Positions 25,079 to 38,205 are shown, numbered from the stretch's first letter. The stretch is DNA of 64,000 nt from Tetrastigma voinierianum (GCA_016808115.1 JAEQBH010002446.1:1-64000), one strand, 5' to 3'. The notes: a model not told the origin generated them from the sequence alone. Numbers and translations are program-made.

Positions 25079-28000
25079 ATAAATTTGTCCACCTCGCCTT
25101 TTATGGATCCCAGGCTATAACAAAAGAATTTGACTTGGGAAGTTAACAAAATTACGTCACTAGAAAATATAGTCAAAAATGCTAACTCAAAGGGTTTGGA
25201 TACCCAAAGACTTTAGATCCGAAGGGAGTAACAAACAATTTACTGTGTGCAAATAGAATGACAAAAACATATGAGAACATGCTAAAAACACAACAGAAAA
25301 TGAGAAATTAAACTAAATAAACAAATAAGAGTCGGTCTTCCACGTCTCAATCCTTCAACCACTATTACTTTCTCATTAATCTCTTTGACCAATAGTTGTT
25401 TGTATGGAAAACGTAGCAACTTCTCATCTTTACCCATCTCTAAAAAGTCATTGGAAAATATAGTTAAGAATGCTAACCAAAGAGGTTTAAATCAGAAGAG
25501 TAACAAACAATTGACAATGTGCAAATGGTAACAAAGCATCTTGAGATGTTTGAAAGCATATGAAAATGAAATTAAAATAAATAAATAAATAAAGTTGATC
25601 TTAGCGTCTCAATCCATGACACTTATTACTTCCTCATAGATCTCATGACCAATGCTCTATATGGTTGTTTGTGACAACGTAGCAACTTCATCTTTTACCC
25701 CTCTCTAGAAGGTCATTAGGAAGATGCAGTCAAAAATGCTAATCAAAGGGTTTAGATGCGAAGGGTAACAAACAATTGAAATATGTGAAAATGGTGACAA
25801 AAACATATGAGGACGCATTGAAAGCGCAGAAATAAATTAAAATAAATAAATAAATAAGAATTGTGAGTGTGGCGCGTCTCAAACCTTGAACCCTTATACT
25901 TCCTCATTAATCTCCTTGACCAATGCTCTATGGTTTGTATGTAAACGTATCAACTTCTCATTTTACCCCTCTCTAAGAGATAATTGGGAAAATATAGTCG
26001 GAATGCTAATCCAAAGGGTTTAGATCCGAAGGGAGTAACAAACAATTGACAATGTGCAAATGGTGACAAAACATATAAAGAGACATTTTGAAAACACAGC
26101 AGAGAAAATAGAGAAATTAAAATGTAATAATGAGTTAGTCTTCCACGTCTTAATCCTTCAACCATTATTACTTCCTCATTGATCTCCTTTATCAATGCTC
26201 TATGGTTGTTTGTATGACAAACGTAGAAACTTCTCATCTTTATCCCCCTCTAGAAGGTCATTGGAAAATATAGTCAGAAATGTTAACTCAAAGGGTTTAG
26301 ATACGAGAGGGGGAGTAACAAGCGATTGACAATGTGAAAATGGTGAGCAAGAAAGCATGAGGCGCGTGAAAATGCAACATAAAATGAAATTATAAATAAA
26401 TAAATAAAGAGTTGGTGCTGTCTCAATCCTTCAACCACTATTACTTCCTCACTAATCTCCTTGACCAATGCTCTATGGTTGTTTGTATGGCAAACGTAGC
26501 AACTTCTAATCTTTACCCCTCTTTAGAAGGTCATTGGAAAATATAGTCATAAATGCTAACCCAAAGGGTTTAGATCCGAGGGGAGTAACAAACAATTGAC
26601 AATGTGAAAATGGTGACAAAAACATATGAGGACGCATTGTAAATGCAACAAAAAATGAGAAATTAAAATAAATAAATAAGAGTTGGTCTTCCACGTCTCA
26701 ATCCTTCAACCACTATTACTTTCTCATTAATCTCCTTGACCAATGCTCTATATGGTTGTTTGTATGGCAAGCGGTATCCTTCTCATTTTTACCCCTCTCT
26801 AAGTCATTGGAAAATATAGTGGGAATGCCCCAACCTGAAAGGGGTTTTTTAGATCCAAAGGGTAACAACGATTGTGATGCGAATGGTGACAGAAACATAT
26901 GGCGTTTGAAAACACAACAGAAAATGAAATTAAAATAAATAAATAAATAAGAGTTAGTGTAGCATCTGAATCCTTCAACCATTATTACTTCTCATTGATC
27001 TCCTTTACCAATGCTCTGGCAGTTGTTTGTATGGCTTGTAGAAACTTCTCATCTTTTTATCCCTCTCTAGAAGTTAGTGGAAAATATAGTCATAAATGTA
27101 TCAAAAGGGTTGAATCTGAGGATAACAAACAATTGACAATGTGAAAATGGTGACAAAAACATATGAGGACGCATTGAAAATGCAACAGAAAATGAGAAAT
27201 TAAAATAAATAAATAAATAAGAGTTGGTCTTCCACGTCTCAATCCTTCAACCATATTGCTTCTCACTGTCTCCTTGACCAATGCTCTATGGTTGTTTTGT
27301 ATGTAAGCGTGGCAGCATATCTTTACCCCTCTTTAGAAGTTATTTGGAAAATATAGTCATAAATGCTAACCCAAAGGGTTTAGATCAGGAGTAGCCAAAC
27401 AATTGACAATGTGAAAATTGCTTGACAAAGCATATGGGCGCATTTGTGATACAGCAAAAAATGATAAATTAAAAATAAATAAATAAGAGTTGGTCTTCCA
27501 GGTCTCAATCCTTCAACCACTATTACTTCCTCATTAATCTCCTTGACCAATGCTCTATGGTTGTTTTGTGTAACAAGTACAGCAACTTCTCTAAATCTTT
27601 ACCTCTCTAAGAAGTCAGTGGAAAAAATATAGTCATAAATGTTAACCCAAAGGGTTTAGATCCAACAGATAACAAACAATTGACAATGTACAAGTGACAA
27701 AAAGCCATATAGAAGTTTTGAAAGCATGAAAATGAGAAATTAAAATAAATAAATAATGAGTTGGTCTTCCACGTCTCAATCCTTCAACCCTGTATTTTAT
27801 AGTGATCTCCTTTACCAATGCTCTATATATAGTTGTTTTAGCAAAATAAACGTAGCAACTTCTCATCTTCGTCTCTAGAAGATCGTTGGAAAATATAGTG
27901 AGAAATGCCTTAAAGAGTTTTAAATCGAAGAATAACAAATATCATTAGCAATGTGAAAATTGTGACAAAACACGGCGTTAAGCATGGCAGAAAATGAAAT

Positions 28001-28375
28001 TAAAATAAATAAATAAATAAAGTTGGTCTTCCCGTCTCGATCCTTGATAGCTATTACTTATTTATTGATCTCCTTAACCAATGCTCTTTGGTTGTTTGTA
28101 TGGTAAATGTAGCAACTTCTCATCTTTACCCCTCACCGAGAAAGGTCGTTTAGAAAATATAGTCAAAAAATGCTAACCCAAGGTTTAGATCGAAAGGGAG
28201 TAACAAACAATTGACGATGTGCAAATGAAGTGAAAAAAACATATGAGGACTTGTTGAAAATGCAACAGAAAATGAGAAATTAAAATAAATAAATAAATAA
28301 TAGTTGGTCTTTCACGTCTCAAACCTTCAACCACTATTATATAATTGATCTTTCTTAACTAATATAGTTTGTTAG
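25079..28375 (+). repeat. Satellite array, about 12 units of about 270 bp (copy A)
   Basis: The word 'aaaatatagtca(t/a)aaatgctaa' or a variant recurs near 25160, 25455, 25725, 25995, 26265, 26540, 26812, 27080, 27350, 27625, 27890 and 28155, a spacing of about 270 bp. Each unit also holds an (aaat)n tract, 'gttggtcttccacgtctcaa', 'cctt(g)accaatgctcta' and 'tttaccc'. Each unit carries similar minus-strand open stretches, which are repeat shadows rather than genes. The first unit is preceded by 'tgtccacctcgcctttta', the same lead-in as in copy B. Confidence 0.9.
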
Positions 28376-29950
28376 TGTGTGTAACAACTTCTTATGACAG
28401 CTCTAAAGTTGAACCTTGTCACAGTTTAACATGGGAACACAACTCATGTAGGGGTGACCTTCATCTCATGGTTCCACAATCTCCGTTTCTACTTTCTCAC
28501 CCTCAGTTAGTAACAACTGATGGTTGACTACAACACTATGAACATCAGGTGTGTAGATTTCCAATTTATTTTATTTATTTCATGATCGATTTCATATGAT
28601 ATTTTTATCAACTCATCCTCTATAAAGGTTAGTTTATCATTATTTTTATTATTTAATTATTGTTTTATTTATGTTTGATTACCTTTTTTCTTTTTTATTT
28701 ACAAAAATTAATAAATTGTTCTTAAAATCTTCACAACATATTTTCATCTAAGAAAATATTATTTATTTTCTATTATTAAATAATTTTTTATAAAAATAAA
28801 AATAAAAAATAAAGAAAACTTATTTTGAGAATGTTAGGAAACATGCGAAAGATGCAAAGAATAAGGTTTATTATAAGCTCTTACTTGAAAGAAAACCACA
28901 CAACCAGGTAAGGTTTAAAGGAAAACAGTTACTTCAACAAGAATAATGATAAATAGGGTGCTTTAAATTAGTAGCTTTGAAAACCCAAATTTTAAAATCT
29001 TACCCTTCATCAAATTTTGATGTTTTCTTAAAAAATGTTGTAATTTTCTTACAAAATATTTTCTTTTTTAAGATATAATATAAATACATAAAATATATAA
29101 ATTTTTTTATCACAAATGAGTTATATTTCATAATTTTCATAAAAAGAAGCATAAAATATGTTTTTTTTTAAACATAGAAGACGTTAGATTTACAAATTTA
29201 AGAATGGTTTAGGTCTTTCAACCAAATATTTCAAATAAATAAGCCCATAATTTTCCTCCAACTTACTGGCTGCCCTATCAAACAAATGCCGTCAGGCTTG
29301 CAGCCGAGCCATATCAAACAAAGAATTTAACATAATTTTCTATTTTGTCTTTAAGAAAGAAAATAAAATTAGATAATTTAAAAATGTATAAATTTCTAAC
29401 TAATTCTAATGTTGCAAGTGTCTTTCTAGAAAAATCAAATGTTAAAAGCAATTTAGTTTATATGTCTGGCTCGATTAGTTAGAATAAATATTCCTTTAAA
29501 GAAAGAAAGACATAGGAAGGAAATTGGGGATTCGAATGTAAAGACGTTGTTATATTATATAAAAATGATCAAAAGTCTTCAAAAAAATTGTTATTCAAGC
29601 AATTTCTTTAACCCAATGATCTTTGAGTCCTCTAAAGGCCATCGAGGTTTATCTCATCATTAACTTTAATATTTGATAAAATTAGTTAAAATGAGTATAA
29701 GCTAAACCAAACATGTAAAGCTATAAAAAAAATTATATTATATCAAATACAAAGCAAATTCAATTCCTTTTGTTAGGTGATTGAATAAGATTTTCGAAAT
29801 TACAAAATTGAAATCCCCCATTCCTATTTGGCCCGTCAAGTTGGGCGAGTTGAACCACTTTTCTAGTTGATAACTTACTTGTTAGGAAGCTACATTATAA
29901 TCAAATTACTTTTTCAAACCATATTTTTTAAGATTTTTATTTTAATTTTT
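28376..29950. other. Shared tail of duplication A
   Basis: AT-rich sequence without genes. 28545-29460 is collinear with 36250-37060 in copy B, and 29790-29850 with 38238-38300. It includes a conserved segment around 28840-28940 matching 36500-36600. Confidence 0.6.
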
Positions 29951-30056
29951 TAATTACTTTTCGGAAATATCAGCAAACAGGGCCGTAATCATGTGGCTAA
30001 GTTCAGGTGCATCAGACTTAAAGAGAAATATTTGAACATTCTTTTTGTCATGTGTG

Positions 30057-30059
<3 letters not shown>

Positions 30060-30127
<68 letters not shown>
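30060..30127. repeat. (TA)n microsatellite
   Basis: Uninterrupted ta dinucleotides over about 68 bp inside copy B. The matching place in copy A (about 23590-23640) has none. Confidence 0.95.
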
Positions 30128-30130
<3 letters not shown>

Positions 30131-30759
30131 TATGATTTTGTTTAAATTATTTCACATACATTCACTCAAAATACATTAATTTTGAATAATATTTACTTCC
30201 ATAAATTTTAAACTAATAAATTTATTTATTAAAAATATTTTTTTTATCGGGGCCCATGAAAAGTGTGTTTCAGTACTAAAAATCTTATCTTGGGTGTCTT
30301 TATATAGTTGGAATTATAAAAACAGTAAAACTCTACCATAGAACATAATTGTATTATCAAGGCTTGAACTCGAGTTCATTGGTTAAACTAGGAAAAATTC
30401 CAACTGTGTTTGATGGTTTTGAACCATATCATATCTCATCTACATGTTGGAAGGTTTTATTAAAAATCTCAAATTCATATATAAAATGTATAGGTAAAAG
30501 TATATAAAAAGATAATTAATATTCAGAATAAATTAATTACTTTAAAAGACTAGACAGTGTGAGGTTAAATGATTTTATTAAAAAGAGATTAATTTAACTT
30601 AAATTAAATTATTAAGTAATATTGATGATTTAGCAAATCGAGTTTGCATCACTGTCGCCTCATGCAACGACGTGATTTATCCACCCAATGGCGATGAAGT
30701 CCTCTCCAGCCTGAATGAACCGGCAATGGCATCAACCGCTAGGCGATTTAAATTGTATA

Positions 30760-30940
30760 TCATTTGGCTATATAATCCTACCAGCACCTCATTAATTCTA
30801 CAAGGGTCAGTGATTTAGGGAAGAAAAAGGAGTTGCAGGCAGCCATGGCATTTCACGGTTATGGTTCACCACCACCACCGGTGGCACCGGCACCGGGACT
30901 CATGGCTCTTAACGCAGATTCCGCAGCCTCCTCCTAATTA
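30760..30940 (+). pseudogene. Pro-rich reading frame, copy B, interrupted by hAT
   Basis: A TATA-like box ('ggctatataatcc', about 30766) is followed by an ATG at 30846 and a frame beginning MAFHGYGSPPPP, then Pro/Ala/Gly-rich. It parallels copy A through 'PQPPPNY' in a shifted frame. The hAT transposon begins immediately after 'cctcctaatta' (30931-30940), exactly where copy A continues into its Tyr/Pro-rich part. This copy is therefore cut by insertion. Confidence 0.5.
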
Positions 30941-31230
30941 CGGGGCCGGTCACGATATTTTTTTGAGGCGGCGAAGTAATAAAATAAGGGCCCTAATGGC
31001 ACATGGTAAGTTCAAATGTACATAATAAAAAAAAAAATGTATAAATAGTAGTTTTGACTAGACTTAACAGAAATAAAATATTTTTTACAATCGAGAAATA
31101 AAAACATTTAATTTTAGATTAAGCATACAAATGCCATAAAAAACATTCAATGTAGGCATTTCTAGATGCAAAATCATTGATAATAATTAGTAGAAAGCAT
31201 GATATTTTAATATTTTTCGATACATACTTG

Positions 31231-31600
31231 CTAGGTCATTGATCTTTCTTGACATTGGCGACCTCGAAGTAAGTTTTTAATAATTTTAAAAACTTTGAAA
31301 AACTTCTTTGCGGTTCTCGATCCAGGCATCGTTAATAGGATTGGTATGCAATTGAAACATTTGGATAACAATCTGTAACTTTGACCCGACTCGAATTTCA
31401 AATTAACACATTTGCTTAAAGTCATTTTGCAACACTTTCATTTCAAAAAAAAGGTCATTTGCATCAACATCCGACAAATTATTATGAGAAAAAGTAGTCT
31501 TAAATTTAGTGCAAGATTCTCTTGTTCCATTATCACCCGATGACTTCCAACTTTTTTGAATCAAATAAGAATCCAAAAATATTTTCAAATATTTTTAATT
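31231..31600 (-). pseudogene. hAT transposase C-terminal dimerisation region, decayed
   Basis: Two overlapping minus-strand frames cover this part. The upstream one contains 'NNLSDVDANDLFFEMKVL', which fits the segment before the C-terminal domain of TTF-type hAT transposases. The downstream one contains 'FKVFKIIKNLLR...QERS', corresponding to the conserved 'ERSFSKLKxIKxxLRSxMxxERL' region of the hAT dimerisation domain. A frame change is needed between them. No functional protein is expected. Confidence 0.65.
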
Positions 31601-32309
31601 GCTCCAAATCTATCTTTCAAAGAAACGTCGCATTATCTACAACAACCAAAAAGAAGTAATTGACTCTAAGGACTCCTCGGTGATTGTATTTCTTATTGTG
31701 ATTATCTATCAAATTGTTTTTTCCTAAAAACACAACGTTTTGTTGGAAGTATTGACTCTATATTCATATCCAAATGCAAGACTTTTAGCAATATTCATCT
31801 TGGATTCAAACCCTTCATTTCTATATTTTCAAAAATAACATTACACCTTCCAATTCCTTTGTTGTGGTATGTGCACATAGATTTAGATTGAAACTTCTTT
31901 CCTGTTGTATGAAATAAAATTTCATACCAAATAACCATACTAAGTAAAAACTTAAAACTCTCAAGGAACTAGCCAAACTTTACATTACTTTTGACAGCAT
32001 CTATCACAAGATTTATACAATTACATAAAGTAACCTAATTTGAGGTGTTTGAAATCTAATAGCTTAACACTTTTAATTCGACTTATGAGTATTACACAAA
32101 GATTTCTTTGTTAAGTCAGAACATTATCAAGTAAAATCTTCCATCTTTTAGTAGGGTACCAAATAATGAATATATACGTTGCACAATTCAAAAGTAAACG
32201 ACTTTAACCACAAGAATGTGCCATATCACAAGAGTAAGATTAAATTTATGACAAGCACATATGGCATATATAGCCTCAGTTTATTTCAAGCAATCTCTTT
32301 TAACTCCTT

Positions 32310-33010
32310 GGTGATTTTCCTTTTTCATATTAGAACCATTGTCCTTAACCTTGACCCCTCATCATCAACGTCGGATCGGGGCTTGCATTTAATAATTCAT
32401 TAAAAGCCTAATCCGGATGTATCATCCCGCATTGAGAACTCTAAAGTACTCCTCTATTTTTATTTTGTTCACCAGAGCGTATTTCTGCATCCGTCTTATT
32501 AGAGTCATTTGTTCTTGATGGCTCTGCATACGAGGTTAAATCAAAATTATAATTGAAATATTTTGCTTCTTTGATGATCCTTATCTTTTAGAAGTTTTAA
32601 CATTATAGGCTAAAAGAGAAACTAACTCATTTTGAATTTTATGACCAAGATAATGGTAATGAATTTCTTGATTTGGATCGTCTAACATGATCTTGCATTA
32701 TCTCAAGTCTGTAATCATTTCAATTAACCCAATTCACCATTACTATCACGATAAAGTTTCTACGTTGGATCTCGAGAAAGCTAAATTATTTTTAGCCGGA
32801 CATTTGTGAAATTATTCTTATTAAAACTTGTCTCCAACGTTCTTTCTCATTTGAAAATCCTTGCTGCAAATCTTTATCAATTGTTTCATTATGTTTTAAT
32901 CTTACTCTTAGTTCAATCCAAGTATTCATGTTAGTCATATGTATTATTCTCATGTTGTTTGATCTCTCACTAAGATGCTTCCAATCATTCCAATCCATCA
33001 TTTGCTAAAG
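32310..33010 (-). pseudogene. hAT transposase TTF-finger and catalytic-core fragments
   Basis: The 69-codon minus-strand frame at 32792-33001 (beginning MMDWNDWKHLSERSNN and containing ELRVRLKHNETIDK and ERWRQVLIRI) corresponds to the helical segment after the TTF zinc finger of plant hAT transposases. Further along the same strand, at about 32325-32352, 'VKVKDNGSNM' fits the conserved 'GQGYDNGANM' block around a catalytic Asp. The intervening part is full of stops. The element is non-autonomous. Confidence 0.65.
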
Positions 33011-34616
33011 AACTTTTGTTGTTTTGGGTTGTAGACAGTGCAACAAAGCAATATACTTTATCCACATGTTTTAGAGTAAACCAACCATTTTCTATCGGTA
33101 ATCTCTCCGTTACTCATCAACAGAATAATAAAGCATATGAAAAATGCTGATTTGTGTCAGAAACTCAGATTTAATTCCCTTATAGGCTCTAAAATATCCT
33201 TATCTTTATTGTTGAGTTTACGATTTCTAGGATCATAAATATCAAATGAGGGACTATGTGTTCATCAATACCTACAACTTCAATATTAGATGCATTTGGT
33301 ACATTATCATGTTCATTCAAATAAGTATTAATATATTAGTATGATTTGTCACATTATCATGATCATTCAAATTAATAAGTCTTCATTGATATGATTTTCA
33401 TCATTTAAATTTTCATTAGATTGTTCGGTGTCTACACTCCAAATGCGAGATTCTTCTACTCTTTTAAGAACAAATTTGTCAATAAGCTCCTTTTTGTGAT
33501 TCTACTATCTCCTCTATTCGTTTTCTTTTTCTTTTCCCTTTACCAGGTGCAAATCTTTGACATCATATAAAAGTTAAGAATATGAAACAATAGCACACGG
33601 AATATGGAAGGCTCGAGCTAAGTGGCTTGTATTTCATGAATTAGGAGTTTGAAATCGAATGCAACTGAAAATCAAAACCTCTCCGGTGGTATGGCATAAC
33701 ATGAAATTCAAGCACACCGGAGCGATCTGGCCAGCAGGAATGTCGGAATGATGGTACCAACATTTGACCCCTACCCTTGCTTGGTATCCATTTGTGGGAA
33801 AAGTGACACCCATTTATAATTTTATTGACCAGTAATGAGACCCTGCTGTTTCAGTTTTTATATAAACCACACGATCCAAAACGGTTTAACCATTGATTAT
33901 AACTTAACAAAATGATCAAATAATAGCGATGATTTATATTTAAAATTAAAAAAAACATATATATATCACTTTAAGTAGCGAGGTGCCCATATGTGAGAAG
34001 ACAAACCAAAAATAATGGAAGAACAAAATCTAAAAAAATTAATAACGGAAGAACAAAATCAAAAGTGTAGCAGGAAGGGCAAAATCAAAATCAATAATGG
34101 AAGGCAAATAATGGAAAAAAAAACTAAAGCAAAGCAAAAAAAAGAAAAAAAGCCTAAAACCTAGCAGCAGAACAAACCAAAATTTGATTAAAAAGTCCAA
34201 ACCCCAAACACAAACTGACTAAAGGCAAAATCAAGGAAAGACAAAAATACTTGAGAAAAAAACCACAAACCAAAATGGAAGAAAATAATTAAGAGAAAAA
34301 ATCGTATCTATGAAAAAAAATTCTTTGATGATGATGAATTGAGTGGAGGACAGGATAGGGCACAGACCAGAACTCAGAAACATTAGGCAAATTCTTAAAA
34401 AAAAAAAAAGAACAAAAGAAGGTGGTGATGCTCTCATGGGCGTAAGATGGAGTTCGTCTTGCTTTACATTTGGGAGAGCGAGGAAGAAGGAATGAAGAAG
34501 AGAATTAATATTTATACATTAAAATGTGTTCTATAAAGTGTATAATATGGGCCTGATGATTGGGGCACTGGGCCGTCTCCTCACCCTTACGGCTTTCGAG
34601 TAGACTATAACCATGA

Positions 34617-36195
34617 ATAAATCTGTCCACCTCGCCTTTGATGGATCCAGAACATAACAAAAAGATTTAGCAGGAGTGAAGTAAATTGGAAATAACAGTC
34701 ATAAATGCTAACGTCGGTTTGGAAATTGAGAGGAGTAACAAATATTGACAATGTACAAATGGGTAGTAAAAACATGAGAACGTGCAGAAAACATGACAGA
34801 AAATGAAATTAAGGAAATGAATAAATAATGGAGTTGAGTCTTCAACGTCTCCAACCTTCAACCACTATTACTTCCTCTTTGATCTCCTTAAGCAATGCTC
34901 CTATGGTTGTTTGTATGATAGCGTAACAACTTCTCATCTTTACCCCCCTCTTTAGAAGGTCATTTGGAAAATATAGTCATAGTGCTAACTCGAAAGTTTG
35001 AGTGATGGATAACAAATATTGACAATGTGCAAATGAAATGGTAAAGCATATGAAACGTACAAACATATATGAAATGAAGTAAATGAATAAATAAATAAAG
35101 AGTTGATCTTCGAAATTATGACCTTCAAACCTATTGCTTCTCAACAGTCTCTTGAGCAATGCTATAGTTAGTTTTTTGTATGACCAAACGAGCAGCTTCT
35201 CATCTTTACCCTGCTAGAAGGTCATTTGGAAAATATAGTCATAAATGCTAACTCAAAGGGTTAGATCAGAAGGAGTAACAAACAATTGGCAATGTACCGA
35301 TAATTGATAAAAACATATGAGGCGTGTGGCATGGCAGAAAATGAAATTAAGTAGATAATAAATAAGAGTTGGTCTTCAACGTCTCAAACCTTCAACTACT
35401 ATTACTTCCTCTTTGATCTCCTTGAACAATGCTCTATGGTTGTTTTGTATGACCATGTAACAACCTCTCATCCCACCTCTTTGAAGATTATTGAAAAAAT
35501 ATAGTTAAATTATGGCAAAGGGTTTATATGAAGGGTAACAAATTGACAATGTGCAAATGGAGGGACAAAAACATATAAGGATGTGTTTGATATAGAAAAT
35601 GAGAAATTAAAATAAATAAATAAATGAGTCAGTCTTCCAGTCAAAGCCTTCAACCCTATTACTTTATATTTGGTCTCTGACCAATGCTCTATATTGTTTG
35701 TATGGAGAAGCGTGTAACTTCATCTTTATCCCTCTTTAGAAAGTTTATTGAAAAATATAGTGGAAATGCCTTAACCCCAGGGGTTTTTAGATAGAAGGGA
35801 GTAACAAACAATTGACAGTATTGGCAGTGACAAAACATATGATTATATTAAACATAATGAAATGAAATTAAAATAAATAAATAGGAGTTGGTCTTCCACG
35901 TCTCAAATCTCCTCCTTCTTCTTCTGTTGATCTCATAACCAATACTTTATGGTTGTTTGTATGGGCTTATTAGCAACTACTCATCTTTACCCTCTCTAGA
36001 AGGTCATTGGAAAATATAGTTAGAAATGCTAACCTAAAGGGTTTTAGATAAAAAAGGAGTAACAAACAATTGTCAATCATTGCAAGAAAGTGACAAAACA
36101 CATGAGGAGCGTCTTTGACCTATTGAAAATGAGAAATTAAAATAAATAAATAAATAGAATCGAAGTCTTACAAGTCTCTAGCCTTCAATCACTAT
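34617..36195 (+). repeat. Satellite array, about 6 units of about 265 bp (copy B)
   Basis: Same repeat as 25079-28375 with the same lead-in ('tgtccacctcgcctttgatgg'). 'aaatatagt(c/t)(a/g)' markers lie near 34692, 34965, 35233, 35495, 35755 and 36015. The copy number is about half that of copy A, and several units are shortened. Confidence 0.9.
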
Positions 36196-37107
36196 GCTTT
36201 ATCATCTCATCTTTGCTGCAAGTTCAGTTTAGTTGACTATAACCTGTGATGACTGATTATATAGATTTCGTATTCTAAATTTGTTTTATTTATTTCATGT
36301 TGATTTCAGATATTTTATCAAAATCAATTTCTATATAATGTTAGTTTATCTTTCTATATTATTAAATTATTTGTTTATTTATGTTTGATTTTACATTTTT
36401 TATTGTTAAAATGCCAAATTGTTCTTAAATGTTGTCTTTGAAAATGTTTTTTATTTTTTCTAATTATCAAAATAATTTTATAATGTTTCTTTTTAGAGAA
36501 GTGTAAAGGCGCAGAAGAAGTTTGACAAGTTTAGATCAACTATATTTGAAGAAACCATTCAGGAAGGATTCCAAAAAGGAAAAACAGTTATACAATAAAA
36601 TATTAAACTGAGTGATTTGTTAAATTTTTAAGTAGTTTTTGGAAAATATGGTACCTCTCAAAGTGCAGATCTGAGTTCTTAAAAATGATATAATTTCTTG
36701 CAAAAATAACATTTATTTTTAAGACAAATAATAAATGAAATATGAAGAACATCTTTATTCAAAAATGAGTTATTTTAAAAATAAAATAAAATATTTTTAT
36801 TTTTGAAAACATAGAAGATGTTAGATTTAGTTTAGAATTACTTGATGTCTTTCAGCCAAATATTTAAATAAATAAGTTCTAATTTTCCTCCACCTTACTC
36901 GCTGCCCACTTCAGAGCAAATATTCCCAACATATTTTATTTTGTCATTAAGAGAAAGAAAAAAAATTGAGATAATTTAAAATATATAAATTTCCTTACTA
37001 ATTATAATTTTGCAAGTGTCCTTTTAGAGAAATCAAATGTTAAAAGCAATTTTTTTAACCCAATGATCACGAGTCCCCTCAAGGCCATCGATGTTTATCT
37101 TGTCGTT
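36196..37107. other. Shared tail of duplication B
   Basis: AT-rich, no gene. Collinear with 28400-29660. Similarity breaks at about 37107 ('cttgtcgttaacttcaaa'), where the fold-back sequence starts, and resumes at about 38238. Confidence 0.6.
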
Positions 37108-38205
37108 AACTTCAAAACCCCAAAATTTAGGGGTCTATAGGATTAGTGATACGATCCCACATTGATTCTACATAAGAGTGTAAAGTGATACTTAAGTTTG
37201 ATGGATTTTCTCACCTATTAGGCTAGTCTTTTGGGTTGGGCTCTTCATTGACCAAGTCTTATTGAGTCAACTGTTGAGAGCCAATACTGGCACATGAAAG
37301 GATACGGAAAGGGCTGATGCAGGGGTGGGTCGGAGTGAATGCTAGTCAGAGTGAATACCGTCTACGGACGTGCGATTTCTCAAAGGATATGGAATGATAC
37401 GATTCCACATAAGAGTGTGGAGTGGTACTTAAACTTGATGGATTCTCTCACCTGATAGGCTCTCACCTAATAGGCTAGTCTTTTGGGTTGGGCTCTTCCA
37501 TTGGACTTAGGTATCTATCATTAATGATACGATCTCACATCGGTTCCACACAAGAGTGGAGTGGTACTTAAACTTGATGGGTTCTCCCACCTAATAGGTT
37601 AGTCTTTTGGGTTAGGTTCTTCCATTGGGCTTGTGTACTGTCTTGGTGCTTCATTTGAGGAAGCCGTGCATGTGAAAATATTTCTGGAAAAAGCTTCTAC
37701 GAAAGGGCTACTGGTCTTGCTAAAGGTGGATTCAAAGTAAATGCTAACTAGAGTGTGAGCCACCCGGAGGAAGAAGCCTGACCTAAAAGGCCTTTATTAG
37801 GTGGGAGAGCATCGAGCAAATGCAAACTCTGGCTGCGTAGTGGCTGATGTTGGATCGTATCATTTCATACCCCTTGAGAAAGCAGGACATTATGACGACA
37901 TTCCTCTGGGTGGCTTACTGCATTAGCATTCACTCGGACCCACGCTGAAGCCTTGGGCCAACCTCTTCCAAGTAGCCCTCTCCATATGTGTAGGCTCTTA
38001 ATAAGCTATGATGATAAATCTTTTTAGCTATTGGAAAGCTCCAACCCCAGGAAATATTAGCCTATTAGATGGAAGGAACTATCAAACAGTACCACTTGCC
38101 TCTTGTAGGCGATGTTAGATAATGTTATCAATTAAATAAAAGGTGGAGTGTGACTCATTGAACACCACGGTTATAAGAAAAAGTTGTATTACATGATCTG
38201 GCGAA
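37108..38205. mobile_element. Fold-back (long inverted repeat) insertion
   Basis: An insert of about 1.1 kb in copy B. It starts with direct copies of a unit beginning 'gatacgatc(c/t)cacat' (37150, 37398 and 37526), each followed by 'agtggtacttaaacttgatgg', 'cacctaatagg' and 'ttgggtt'. The same words return in reverse complement at 37780-38120. For example 37660-37775 mirrors 37885-38000, including 'gagccaccc' and 'gggtggct', and 37530-37625 mirrors 38040-38120. The unit is therefore a large near-palindrome. No protein is encoded. It resembles fold-back or non-autonomous DNA elements, but the class is not known to me. Confidence 0.6.

Larger units (their letters stand above)
23480..29950 (+). 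repeat. Segmental duplication, copy A
   Basis: First copy of a tandem direct duplication. Collinear matches to copy B include 23535-23590 with 29993-30050 ('aagttcaggcgcat' against 'aagttcaggtgcat'), 23695-23755 with 30160-30235, and 23985-24110 with 30550-30670. The Pro-rich frame at 24266 matches 30846, the satellite array at 25079 matches 34617, and 28540-29460 matches 36260-37050. Last, 29790-29850 matches 38238-38300 ('attacaaaat(t/c)gaaat'). Copy A lacks the hAT and fold-back inserts present in B. Confidence 0.75.
30941..34595 (-). mobile_element. hAT-superfamily DNA transposon (TTF zinc-finger type)
   Basis: A 3.65 kb insert in copy B that is absent from copy A. The left end reads GGGGCCGGTCACG and the right end carries 'cactgggccgtctcc...cttacggc'. 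These are G/C-rich ends reminiscent of the 'CAGGGCCGG' ends of this hAT group, but too decayed to align exactly. Transposase fragments on the minus strand, listed separately, identify the superfamily. No 8-bp target duplication could be confirmed. A-rich low-complexity sequence fills 33900-34500. Confidence 0.65.

Noticed and set aside
25950..27938. A family of similar 60-98-codon minus-strand frames (VVEGLRR...LFILISHF)
   Set aside because: They recur once per satellite unit and are broken differently in each one. They are better explained as the repeat read in one frame than as a gene family.
25079..36195. Regularly spaced repeats considered as a CRISPR-like array
   Set aside because: Units of about 265-270 bp abut without unique spacers and the host is a plant. 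This is a satellite.
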